A stretch of 15,153 bases of DNA, taken from positions 1-15,153 of the forward strand of contig JAEWSN010000195.1 in the NCBI GenBank assembly GCA_023459915.1. The letters run 5' to 3'. Under the pieces are notes generated by a model that worked only from the letters and a program-made list of their open reading frames with translations, was not told the DNA's origin and ran no database searches. Source of the DNA: Bacillota bacterium (lineage in GTDB: Bacteria > Bacillota > Clostridia > DSM-8532). Of this stretch, positions 1-7,203 are shown piece after piece. Each line of letters begins with the position of its first letter. The first letter of the stretch is position 1. The position numbers were made by a program, and so were the translations under genes.

Positions 1-2
1 AT

Positions 3-1328
3 CGGGAGCTGGTGATCACCTCCTGGAATGAGGCGCTCGAGAAAATGAACGGCATCCCCGCGGCCTCGGTGCTGGGCAGGCCGGTGACAGAGGCGCTGCC
101 CTGGGTATCGCGGTTTGGCATTCTGGATCGCATGCAGCGCGCGTTGCGGGGCGAGGTGGTCCCGGAGACGGAAATCCAGCTGACGGAGCCGCAGACTGGC
201 CGGACATACTGGTCTTCCGATTCGTACGGACCGCTTTACGACGCGGACGGCAGCATCAGCGGGGTGATTGGCACCATCCGCGACGTGACAAAATACAAGG
301 AGACCGAAGGACAGCTGCGCTACATGGGGCTGCACGATCTGCTGACGGGGCTGGCCAACCGGCGCCGGTTTGAGATAGAGCTCGATCGCCTCTCGAAAAG
401 CCGGGAATATCCGGTGACCATCATGTCCTTTGACGTGGACGGGCTCAAGCTGTACAACGACGCGTTCGGCCATGCCGGGGGGGACAAGGCCATCCAGGAA
501 TGCGCCGATCTGCTGCGGGACTGCATGCGGGAAGGCGATGTGCTGGCGCGGATGGGCGGCGACGAGTTTGCGGCCGTGTTTCCGAGATTGTCCCCGGAAC
601 AGGCGGAAATCATCGCGGACAGGGTTCGGCATACGCTGACGGAGAAGAATCGGAACGCGCAGCTGCCGCTGAGCCTTTCCATCGGCATCGCGACAGCGGA
701 AGAAAAGGGAGAATCGCTCACCGAATTGGTCCGCGCGGCGGATGAACGCATGTACCGGGAGAAGCTCAACCGCTCCAGGAGCAACCGCAGCCAGCTGATA
801 GAGTCGCTCCTGGCGGCCCTGAGCGAACGGGACGTGGAGACGGAGGAGCATTCGCGCCGGATGTCCATCCATGCGGTTGCCATGGGCAAACGGCTTGGGC
901 TCGCCTCGGACCGGCTCAACAATCTGGAGCTGCTGACGCGGGTGCACGATATCGGCAAGGTGGGCATTCCCGATGCCATCCTGCGAAAGACCGGACCCCT
1001 GACGGATTCGGAGTGGGAGGTGATGCGGCAGCATCCGGAGCGGGGATACCGCATCGCGGAGTCCTCACCGGACCTTTCCGAGGTGGCCGACCTCATTCTG
1101 AAGCATCATGAACGGTATGACGGCTCGGGCTACATGCTGGGGCTCAAGGGCGCGGAAATTCCCGTGGAGTGCCGCATCATGGCCATTGTGGACGCGTATG
1201 ACGCCATGACCAACGACAGGCCATACCGCAAGGCGATGTCCCATGGGGATGCCGTCGCCGAATTGCGTCGGTGCGCGGGCACCTATTTCGATCCGGAACT
1301 GGTGGATTTGTTTCTGAACATCCTGTAG
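3..1328 (+). CDS. PAS-GGDEF-HD-GYP c-di-GMP turnover protein (5' end outside window)
   Basis: Bifunctional-type cyclic-di-GMP enzyme whose reading frame is open at the left edge. The first visible residues already lie inside a PAS fold, so the GTG at position 12 is not the true start. Counting residues from position 3, PAS covers about 1-100. The GGDEF domain follows, with its signature at 185-189 and an RxxD inhibitory site (REGD, 176-179) five residues upstream, as in PleD. An HD-GYP phosphodiesterase domain covers about 260-440. The HD pair is at 315-316, and the family's HPE, HHER, DGSGY and DAYDAMTNDRPYR motifs are all visible. The GYP signature itself reads GYM (376-378), a departure from consensus. 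Cyclase activity and hydrolysis to GMP or pGpG are inferred from conserved motifs. The upstream part, possibly a further sensor or membrane region, cannot be seen. The family call is firm; the direction of net activity is not. Confidence 0.93.
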   Translation, partial: RELVITSWNEALEKMNGIPAASVLGRPVTEALPWVSRFGILDRMQRALRGEVVPETEIQLTEPQTGRTYWSSDSYGPLYDADGSISGVIGTIRDVTKYKETEGQLRYMGLHDLLTGLANRRRFEIELDRLSKSREYPVTIMSFDVDGLKLYNDAFGHAGGDKAIQECADLLRDCMREGDVLARMGGDEFAAVFPRLSPEQAEIIADRVRHTLTEKNRNAQLPLSLSIGIATAEEKGESLTELVRAADERMYREKLNRSRSNRSQLIESLLAALSERDVETEEHSRRMSIHAVAMGKRLGLASDRLNNLELLTRVHDIGKVGIPDAILRKTGPLTDSEWEVMRQHPERGYRIAESSPDLSEVADLILKHHERYDGSGYMLGLKGAEIPVECRIMAIVDAYDAMTNDRPYRKAMSHGDAVAELRRCAGTYFDPELVDLFLNIL

Positions 1329-1332
1329 CCCG

Positions 1333-1371
1333 CCGGGCATCCGACTCGGGGATAAACCCGGATGCAACCGG
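1333..1371. terminator. Hairpin between convergent genes, probable bidirectional terminator
   Basis: The 45-bp gap between the stop codons of the c-di-GMP gene (1328) and the thioesterase gene (1374) holds an imperfect inverted repeat. CCGG+GCATCCG (1333-1343) pairs with CGGATGC (1359-1365) and CCGG (1368-1371), with a 2-nt AA bulge and a 15-nt loop. Its position suggests termination of both transcripts. Neither strand has a clear T-tract, so it may be weak or Rho-assisted. Confidence 0.5.
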
Positions 1372-1373
1372 GA

Positions 1374-2219
1374 TCACCGCGGCGCGAAGGTCAGAATGTA
1401 TTCGAAATGGGTGGTTTCCCCGTCTTGCGAGACGCCCCGGATGCCCACCTGGTTTTCGAGCACCGCGCGCTCCACCACAAATTGATCCTGAGGGCGCAGC
1501 TCCGCGACGAAGCGGATGTCCATGCGCCGCAAATCGCCCAGGCGCGCGCATTCCTCCTGCGTCAACGCGTCCAGCGCGAACTCGCCGTACCGGATGTTGT
1601 TGACATGTCCCAGCGCGTCGATGTGGCTGTTGCGGACCCTGCGATCCTCGTGAGCGGCATAGGTGCCCTGGAATGTGATGCCGGGACCGGCCTCCATCAC
1701 GAACACCTCGTGCGGCGCGGCAATGGGAAAGGGTGTCTCCCTGCGCCTGTACACACCGCGTGTGGTCATGTCGAGCAGGACGGAGAAGGTGCTGCCGTGG
1801 AAAGCCACCTCTCCGGATGTGTCCCTGAAGACCAGCTCGCGCCGGAACCAGGGCCCTTTTCGCTGGGAGTGCCAGGTGGTGGCCATGAGTTTTGTGCAGC
1901 CGGTCACGGGCCGAATCAGCTCAAAGGACATGGTGACCAGCGCCCACGCCAGGTTGTGGGGGAGTGTCGCGTCCACATTCAGGTTCAGCCGGTTCAGATG
2001 CGCTTCCGCGATGCGGGCAAACAACTTCTGGTACCCGTGCGGTTTGAGCAGGCCGTTCGCGTCGAGATCGCCCACTTCCGTCTCCACCGGATAGACGTGA
2101 TCCGTTTCTGCCGGGGAAACCCGGCTTGCCGGGCCATCCGGCCAATCTGTCGGGGAAGTTCCGCTTTCCAGCCCATCCGGCTGTTCCGCCGGGGCGTTGT
2201 CCTGATATCTGTCACACAT
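1374..2219 (-). CDS. Acyl-ACP thioesterase (FatA/FatB-like, double hot-dog)
   Basis: Hydrolyses acyl-ACP to release free fatty acid in the cytoplasm, by family. The 281-residue protein starts at the ATG at 2219, preceded by AAAGGAGC at good spacing; an upstream in-frame ATG at 2255 lacks this support. The first ~40 residues are a Pro/Asp/Ser/Gly-rich linker not typical of the family. Two hot-dog halves follow, the second carrying the family hallmark HVNNIRY after an IDALGH segment. In plant FatB enzymes the equivalent segment is DxNxH. Here Asp201 and His205 are kept, but the Asn position is Leu203. A Glu at about 240 matches the downstream acidic catalytic-network residue. The gene stands alone on the minus strand, divergent from trkA and convergent with the c-di-GMP gene. 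Substrate chain length cannot be read from sequence. The fold assignment is strong; catalytic competence is slightly less sure because of the Asn-to-Leu change. Confidence 0.88.
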   Translation of the reverse strand: MCDRYQDNAPAEQPDGLESGTSPTDWPDGPASRVSPAETDHVYPVETEVGDLDANGLLKPHGYQKLFARIAEAHLNRLNLNVDATLPHNLAWALVTMSFELIRPVTGCTKLMATTWHSQRKGPWFRRELVFRDTSGEVAFHGSTFSVLLDMTTRGVYRRRETPFPIAAPHEVFVMEAGPGITFQGTYAAHEDRRVRNSHIDALGHVNNIRYGEFALDALTQEECARLGDLRRMDIRFVAELRPQDQFVVERAVLENQVGIRGVSQDGETTHFEYILTFAPR

Positions 2220-2258
2220 GTTGCCGCTCCTTTGCCGTCCGGTTTCTGACCGCACACC

Positions 2259-2287
2259 AGCGTATCAAAGGCGGTCTGCACTGTCAA
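2259..2287 (-). promoter_or_regulatory. Sigma70-type promoter for the thioesterase gene
   Basis: On the minus strand a perfect TTGACA (2287-2282) is followed by a 17-nt spacer and TACGCT (2264-2259). The -10 is preceded by TG at the extended -10 position (TGATACGCT). Transcription would start near 2252, giving a leader of roughly 30 nt before the ATG at 2219. Confidence 0.6.
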
Positions 2288-2370
2288 ACCGGGCGAGTGG
2301 GCCGGGGAGGCACAGGCGTTGCCGGCGTGTGGCCTTCAGGAGATGTCCGGGCTGGATTGTCCCGGCTTCG

Positions 2371-2399
2371 TTGCCCTGCGGCGCCGGCTTTGGTATGAT
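2371..2399 (+). promoter_or_regulatory. Sigma70-type promoter for trkA-trkH
   Basis: TTGCCC (2371-2376), a 17-nt spacer, then TATGAT (2394-2399), which matches the -10 consensus at 5 of 6 positions. Predicted start near 2406, about 38 nt before the trkA ATG. It does not overlap the divergent thioesterase promoter, so the two units could be controlled separately. Confidence 0.65.
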
Positions 2400-2443
2400 G
2401 GGTTCATGCTGTTCCGGAAGAACGGCGTCACGGGAGCGCGGAC

Positions 2444-3874
2444 ATGAAAATCATCATCGTGGGCGACGGAAAAGTGGGATACAGCCTGGCCGAAAACCTG
2501 GCCGAAGAGGATCACGACATCACCATCATCGACAAGCACGCGGACGCCCTGCGGCGTGCCAGCGAGAATCTCGATGTCATGTGCATCAAGGGCAGCGGCG
2601 CCAGCACGAAGGTGCTGATGCAGGCGGGTGTCGGCCAGGCGGATTTGCTCATTGCGGCCACCACCAGCGACGAGATGAACATGGTCTGCTGCCTCACGGG
2701 CAAAAAGCTCGGGGCCATGCACACCGTGGCGCGCATCCGGGATCCCGAATACGCCAGCGAACTGGTGAGCCTGCAGAACGATCTGGAGCTCGATCTCGTC
2801 ATCAACCCGGAGAAAGCCGCGGCCATCGAGATGTCGCACCTGCTCCGGTTCCCTTCCGCCGTCCGGCTGGAGCGGTTTGCGCGGGGCCGCGTGAATTTTG
2901 CCGCGTGCAAGGTGACCGGGGACAGCCCGCTCAACGGCATGCCGCTGCGACAGATCTCAAACCGGATTTCCGCCTCCATCCTCATCGGCATCGTGATTCG
3001 GAACGATCAGGTGATCATCCCGCACGGCGACATGGTGCTCATGGCCGGGGACACGCTGCATGTGGTGGGAAAGCCCGCGGGGCTGTGGCATTTCTTCAAG
3101 GCGATTGGCCAGGAGACCCAGAAAATCAGGAATGTCCTGATTGTCGGCGGCGGACGCGTGGCGGTCTATCTGGCCACCCTGCTGCACGAGCTCGGCATGA
3201 AGACCAAGCTCATCGAGGTGGACCGGGAGCGGTGTGTGGAGTTGGCCGAACTGCTTCCAAACACCCTCATCATCCACGGGGACGGCACGGACGAGGAGTT
3301 TCTTCATTCGGAGAACATGGCTCAGATGGACGCCTTTGTGGCCACCACCGGCCGGGACGAGGAAAACCTGCTCGCGGCCATGCTGGCCAAGAACAGCGGG
3401 GTGCCCAAGGTGGTCGCCAAGGTGACCCGCATGAATTATGCGGGTTTTGTGAAAAATCTGGACATCGACAGCATCGTCAGTCCCCGGGCCATCACCACGG
3501 ACAATATCCTTCGGTTCGTGCGCGGCCTGGGCAACGCCCGCAAGAACACGGGCACCGGCGCCATCCAGACCCTGCACCGCGTGCCGGGTGTGCCGGTGGA
3601 GGTCATTGAATTTCTTGTGAACGCCGGCAGCGAGCTGGTCGATGTGCCGCTCAAGAAGCTGAATCTGGTGCCGGACACCCTGCTGGCCGCGATTGTCAGG
3701 GGCGAGGAGACGCTGATCCCCCATGGCGGCGATCGCATCCATCCGGGAGACACCGTCATCATCATCGCGAAAAACAGAATGGTCAGCACGCTGGACGATT
3801 TGCTCCAGGGTGGAGGTGCGTCGCTTGAACTTCAGGACAGTCTCAAAAACATTGGGGATCGTGTTACTCGCTGA
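2444..3874 (+). CDS. trkA: TrkA, peripheral NAD-binding subunit of Trk potassium uptake
   Basis: Cytoplasmic gating and regulatory subunit that assembles on the inner face of the TrkH channel; TrkA proteins bind NAD(H) or ATP. The 476-residue length fits the classical two-RCK TrkA (E. coli about 458). The ATG at 2444 has GGGAG seven nt upstream. The first Rossmann unit begins at once with the GxGxxG motif GDGKVG (7-12), followed by the acidic residue in TIIDKHAD. The second begins with GGGRVA (235-240), where Ala replaces the third Gly, and has LIEVD as its acidic end. Each Rossmann unit is followed by an RCK-C-like region; the last (about 385-460) includes the stretch with RGEETLIPHGGDRIHPGD. 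The gene is followed by, and overlaps, trkH in one operon. Assignment is firm. Confidence 0.95.
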   Translation: MKIIIVGDGKVGYSLAENLAEEDHDITIIDKHADALRRASENLDVMCIKGSGASTKVLMQAGVGQADLLIAATTSDEMNMVCCLTGKKLGAMHTVARIRDPEYASELVSLQNDLELDLVINPEKAAAIEMSHLLRFPSAVRLERFARGRVNFAACKVTGDSPLNGMPLRQISNRISASILIGIVIRNDQVIIPHGDMVLMAGDTLHVVGKPAGLWHFFKAIGQETQKIRNVLIVGGGRVAVYLATLLHELGMKTKLIEVDRERCVELAELLPNTLIIHGDGTDEEFLHSENMAQMDAFVATTGRDEENLLAAMLAKNSGVPKVVAKVTRMNYAGFVKNLDIDSIVSPRAITTDNILRFVRGLGNARKNTGTGAIQTLHRVPGVPVEVIEFLVNAGSELVDVPLKKLNLVPDTLLAAIVRGEETLIPHGGDRIHPGDTVIIIAKNRMVSTLDDLLQGGGASLELQDSLKNIGDRVTR

Positions 3875-5276
3875 AGCGGCTTTCATGATTCCGTCGCTCA
3901 TCGTGGCCCTCTTGTTCGGTGATGGGGATGCCACCGCCTTTTTTCTCACGGAGCTGCTGCTGCTGGTCACCGGACTGGTGCTGCACAGCCTGCCGCCGTC
4001 CGATCGTCACCTCCACACCCGTGACGGCCTGGCCATCGTGGGGCTGGGCTGGCTGGCGATCTCCTTCTTTGGGGCATTGCCGTTCTGGTTTTCCGGTGCC
4101 TTCCCCGGATTGGTCGATGCCTTTTTCGAGTCCGTTTCCGGATTCACCACCACCGGCGCGAGCATCCTGACCGAAATTGAGGGATTGCCGGCGGGCATCC
4201 TGTTCTGGCGCAGCTTCACCCACTGGATTGGCGGCATGGGCGTGCTGGTGCTGACCCTGGCCATCCTGCCCTCGGTTGGCGGCCGCGCGATGCACATTCT
4301 CAAGGCGGAAAGCCCCGGACCCGCGCCGGAGAAGCTGGTGCCCAAGATAGGCCAGACCGCCAAAATCCTGTACGCCATCTACGTGGGGCTCACCCTGCTG
4401 GAGACCGCGCTGCTGATGGTTGCGGGCATGAACCTGTACGACGCGTTGATTCACGCGTTCGGCACGGCGGGAACCGGCGGGTTTTCCAGCCGCAACCTCA
4501 GTGTCGGCGCCTATGGGAGCGGCTGGATTGACGGCATCATCACCGTGTTCATGCTGGCGTTCGGCGTCAATTTCGCGCTGTATTACCAGCTGCTGCGCAA
4601 AAAGGCGGGCAGTGTGGCGCGTGACGGCGAGCTGCGCACCTATCTGCTGATTGTGGCCGTGTCGATGCTGCTGGTGGCGGCCAATCTCACCGGACCTGTC
4701 TACGGCGGTTTTCTGGAATCCTTCCGGTACGCCGCCTTCCAGGTGGCCTCCATCATCACCACCACCGGGTACGCCACCGCGGATTTCAACCTCTGGCCCG
4801 CCTTCAGCCAGATGATCCTGCTGGCGCTGATGTTTGTGGGCGCCAGCGCGGGATCCACGGGCGGGGGCATCAAGGTGGTCCGGTTCCTGCTGATGTTCAA
4901 GCTGTTGCGCAGGGAGCTGGTGCGCCTCATCCATCCACGTTCCGTCCATGTGGTCCGGCTGGGCGGCAAGCCCGTGGAGGAGGAGACGCTCTCGGGGGTG
5001 CTGCTGTTTTTCTTTGTCTACCTCATGGTGGGTGCCTCCGCCGTGTTTCTGGTCTCCCTGGACGGCATGGACATGCTGACCACCACCACCTCGGTGCTGG
5101 CGACCATCAGCAATATCGGCCCCGGGCTGGGGCTCGTGGGGCCGATGGGCAACTATGCCGCCTTTTCGCCGCTGAGCAAGTTGGTGCTGTCCTTCTGCAT
5201 GGTCACCGGGCGGTTGGAAGTGTTCCCCATGCTGCTCCTGTTTGTGCCTTCCTTCTGGAAACGCGTGAACATCTGA
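3825..5276 (+). CDS. trkH: TrkH family potassium uptake channel subunit, TTG start
   Basis: Membrane pore subunit for K+ uptake, partner of TrkA. I place the start at the TTG at 3825. GGAGG (3812-3816) lies eight nt upstream, and the resulting N-terminus (MNFRTVSKTLG) is typical of TrkH. It also gives 483 residues, the length of E. coli TrkH. The gene then overlaps trkA by 50 nt in another frame, which suggests translational coupling. GTG codons at 3810 and 3816 are alternatives with worse spacing. The four pore-loop repeats are visible, each with its filter glycine: TTTGAS (G111), GTAGTGGF (G213-219 region), TTTGYA (G315) and SNIGPG (G432). The loop GASAGSTGGGIKVVR after the third pore repeat is also conserved. 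Multiple hydrophobic helices are evident. The filter looks intact, so a functional K+ (possibly K+/Na+) conducting protein is expected. Confidence 0.94.
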   Translation: MNFRTVSKTLGIVLLAEAAFMIPSLIVALLFGDGDATAFFLTELLLLVTGLVLHSLPPSDRHLHTRDGLAIVGLGWLAISFFGALPFWFSGAFPGLVDAFFESVSGFTTTGASILTEIEGLPAGILFWRSFTHWIGGMGVLVLTLAILPSVGGRAMHILKAESPGPAPEKLVPKIGQTAKILYAIYVGLTLLETALLMVAGMNLYDALIHAFGTAGTGGFSSRNLSVGAYGSGWIDGIITVFMLAFGVNFALYYQLLRKKAGSVARDGELRTYLLIVAVSMLLVAANLTGPVYGGFLESFRYAAFQVASIITTTGYATADFNLWPAFSQMILLALMFVGASAGSTGGGIKVVRFLLMFKLLRRELVRLIHPRSVHVVRLGGKPVEEETLSGVLLFFFVYLMVGASAVFLVSLDGMDMLTTTTSVLATISNIGPGLGLVGPMGNYAAFSPLSKLVLSFCMVTGRLEVFPMLLLFVPSFWKRVNI

Positions 5277-5282
5277 ATCCGG

Positions 5283-5326
5283 GTGCATGATGTTCGCATC
5301 ATCGTTGCATTATGTTTGCATTATGT
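5283..5326. repeat. Four tandem 11-bp repeats, consensus TTGCATnATGT
   Basis: Four head-to-tail 11-mers: GTGCATGATGT (5283-5293), TCGCATCATCG (5294-5304), TTGCATTATGT (5305-5315) and TTGCATTATGT (5316-5326). The last two are identical and the first two diverged. The period is about one helical turn, so copies fall on the same DNA face. They lie just after the trkH stop and about 130 bp before the GGDEF-EAL start. A protein-binding array controlling the downstream c-di-GMP operon is possible; simple slippage is the alternative. Confidence 0.7.
5287..5302 (+). terminator. Small TTCG-loop hairpin after trkH, possible weak terminator
   Basis: ATGATG and CATCAT form a perfect 6-bp stem closed by a TTCG loop, 11 nt after the trkH stop codon. 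The stem is AT-rich and no clean T-run follows, so termination would be weak. The hairpin is made from the first two units of the tandem repeat, so it may be a by-product of that repeat. Confidence 0.3.
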
Positions 5327-5443
5327 TTCAGACAGCCTCCTTCGGGTATCCTCTAAATAAGTTGGAGGCATGCCGGAGCCGGGGGCCTGATATCCTGTTG
5401 ACCCGGGCTGATGAAGCGTTCTCCCCGATACGGCCGTGAAAGC
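5327..5443 (+). other. Possible structured leader before the c-di-GMP operon
   Basis: Between the tandem repeats and the SD site lie two potential RNA hairpins. GCCTCC (5335-5340) pairs with GGAGGC (5364-5369) around a 23-nt loop. AGCCGGG (5377-5383) pairs with CCC+GGCT (5402-5409) with one bulged G. No -35/-10 pair with correct spacing is convincing, and the conserved core of the GEMM c-di-GMP riboswitch is not recognisable. Any regulatory role is a guess. Confidence 0.25.
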
Positions 5444-5454
5444 GGAGGTTCCCT

Positions 5455-7203
5455 GTGCCCATGAAAAAGCGCTCCGGCAAGGAGCTTGACTCTTCCATAT
5501 TCCCCATGCGGCAGGCGGCTTGGCCGTTCCGCTCCTTTCTGCCCGCCTTTTGGATTGCCTTCATCTATCTGGTGGTCAGTTTGCTGTGGATCCTCCTGTC
5601 TGACAGGGTGCTGTTCATGATGTACCAGGATACGGATACGCTGGTGCGCATCAGCAATTACAAGGGCTACGCGTTTGTGTTTGCCTCCGCGTTGCTGATA
5701 TGGGGCCTGTCCTTTCGGGCCTTCCGCCGGATGGCCGGCCTCAACCGCGATTTGACAGACGCGTGGAGGTCGGAACAGCGGCTGGGTGCGGAACTGGTTC
5801 GGAGAAATCAGGATGTGGAAGCCGCCCAGGCGCTGCTGGTGCGCAAGAACGAGGTGCTGCAGCGCTACCACCGAGATTTTCGCGCCATGCTGTATGTGGA
5901 CGCCCTGACCGGACTGCCGAATCGACGCGCCATGCGGCGGTATCTGGAACATCATGTGGCCCGGATTCCGATCAGTCCGTTCACCCTGATGTATCTCGAT
6001 CTCGACAATTTCAAGCTGCTCAACGATGTGCACGGCCATTCCCAGGGAGACGCCTACCTGCGCGCGCTCGCGAGCCGGATGCGCGCCTGTCTGCCGCGCG
6101 GCTGGCGGCTGTTTCGCATGGGCGGGGACGAGTTTGTCTGCTGTCATGCGGGAACGGTTCAGGAAACACAGCTGGCGGAGACGGCCAGACGGCTGCGGGA
6201 GGCTTGTGCCGCGCCCATCCTGCTTGAGGGGGTTTCCCTGCATGGGGCCGTCAGCCTGGGCATCGCACGCTATCCGGAACACGGGAACACGGTGGATGAT
6301 TTGCTCAAGCACGCCGATATCGCCATGTATGGCGCCAAGCGTGGCGGCGGGAACGATTCGCTGCAGTACAGCACCGACATGTCCAAGTCCGTGGCCAGGC
6401 GGTTTGCGCTGGAGTCCGCGCTGATGCGGGCGCTCGGGCAGGAGGAGTTTTCCGTCTTCTATCAGCCGCAGGTCAGTCTGGAAACTGGGAGAATCACGGG
6501 CTTCGAGGCCCTCATCCGCTGGCGGAACGCCGAGCTCGGCATGGTCTCCCCGGCGGAGTTCATTCCGGTGGCGGAGGAATCCCGGCAGATCCTGCCCATC
6601 GGGCTCTGGGTTTTTCAAAACGCCTGCTGTTTTCTCAAGGAGCTTCGGGCGGACGGTTTCCTGGACCTCGATCTGTCGGTGAACGTGTCCATGGTGCAGC
6701 TGCTGCAACAGGATTTTGTGGCGTCGCTGGCCGAAATGGCCAGCCGGAACGGTGTTCCGCCGGAACGGGTGCAACTGGAAATCACGGAATCCATCCTGAT
6801 GGAATCCCGGGAGCAGGTGTTGCCTGTTTTGCATGCGCTGCGAACGCACGGGTTCCATATCTCCCTGGACGATTTCGGACAGGGCTACTCCTCGCTGAGT
6901 TATCTGATGAGCATGCCCATTGAAGTGCTGAAAATCGACAAGACATTTGTGGACAACATCGGGCTGCCCGGACCGGGAGAAGCGGTGCTGGGGGCCATCC
7001 TCGTATTGGGAAGCCACCTGCGCCTCCACACCGTGGCGGAAGGCGTGGAAACGGAAGCGCAGCGGGTCTTTCTGCGGGAGCATCACTGCGACTGCATGCA
7101 GGGCTACCTGTTTTCAAGACCGGTCCCGCAGGCGGAGGCGAAGGCGCTGTTGCGTGCCGGCGCTTTCAGGGCTTCAGGTGAGACACCAAGGGGAACGCAA
7201 TGA
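5455..7203 (+). CDS. Membrane GGDEF-EAL protein, probable c-di-GMP phosphodiesterase
   Basis: Membrane-anchored protein with tandem c-di-GMP synthesis and hydrolysis domains, 582 residues. GTG at 5455 is preferred because GGAGG (5444-5448) is six nt upstream; ATG at 5461 is the alternative. Two transmembrane helices (about 30-48 and 69-87) flank a short outer loop, followed by a coiled-coil-like stretch to about 145. GGDEF spans about 150-310 with its signature at 223-227 intact. The inhibitory RxxD site is absent: the four residues at that place read PRGW. EAL spans about 325-570 with EAL at 351-353. The NVS, EITES, DDFGQGYSS, KIDKTFV, VAEGVET and GYLFSRP motifs are all visible, so the metal and catalytic residues of active EAL enzymes appear complete. 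Hydrolysis is the likelier main activity, with GGDEF catalytic or GTP-sensing. The stop codon overlaps the next gene's start (ATGA). Confidence 0.93.
   Translation: MPMKKRSGKELDSSIFPMRQAAWPFRSFLPAFWIAFIYLVVSLLWILLSDRVLFMMYQDTDTLVRISNYKGYAFVFASALLIWGLSFRAFRRMAGLNRDLTDAWRSEQRLGAELVRRNQDVEAAQALLVRKNEVLQRYHRDFRAMLYVDALTGLPNRRAMRRYLEHHVARIPISPFTLMYLDLDNFKLLNDVHGHSQGDAYLRALASRMRACLPRGWRLFRMGGDEFVCCHAGTVQETQLAETARRLREACAAPILLEGVSLHGAVSLGIARYPEHGNTVDDLLKHADIAMYGAKRGGGNDSLQYSTDMSKSVARRFALESALMRALGQEEFSVFYQPQVSLETGRITGFEALIRWRNAELGMVSPAEFIPVAEESRQILPIGLWVFQNACCFLKELRADGFLDLDLSVNVSMVQLLQQDFVASLAEMASRNGVPPERVQLEITESILMESREQVLPVLHALRTHGFHISLDDFGQGYSSLSYLMSMPIEVLKIDKTFVDNIGLPGPGEAVLGAILVLGSHLRLHTVAEGVETEAQRVFLREHHCDCMQGYLFSRPVPQAEAKALLRAGAFRASGETPRGTQ

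Noticed and set aside
1362..2249. Open frame opposite the thioesterase
   Set aside because: No domain and no SD; the minus-strand frame has the hot-dog motifs, a good SD and a good promoter.
2218..3609. 463-codon open frame overlapping trkA in another frame
   Set aside because: Its translation is rich in Arg, Gly, His and Pro with no domain pattern, while the overlapping frame is an unmistakable TrkA. It is a GC-driven shadow.
3864..5288. 474-codon antisense open frame over trkH
   Set aside because: His/Gln/Gly-rich composition is typical of an antisense of membrane codons in GC-rich DNA; trkH is certain.
5283..5326. CRISPR array or plasmid iterons
   Set aside because: Units are 11 bp with no spacers, and there is no cas or replication initiator gene; a short direct-repeat array fits better.
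5369..5389. Six-codon upstream ORF in the c-di-GMP operon leader
   Set aside because: GGAGG is only one base from the ATG, too close for initiation, and the peptide has no regulatory pattern.
5277..5454. GEMM c-di-GMP riboswitch before the c-di-GMP operon
   Set aside because: Hairpins are possible, but the conserved core sequence elements of GEMM-I are not present by eye.
5353..7086. 577-codon antisense open frame over the GGDEF-EAL gene
   Set aside because: The opposite strand encodes complete GGDEF and EAL motifs. The antisense translation is His/Gln/Arg-rich with no recognisable fold and no SD-supported start.
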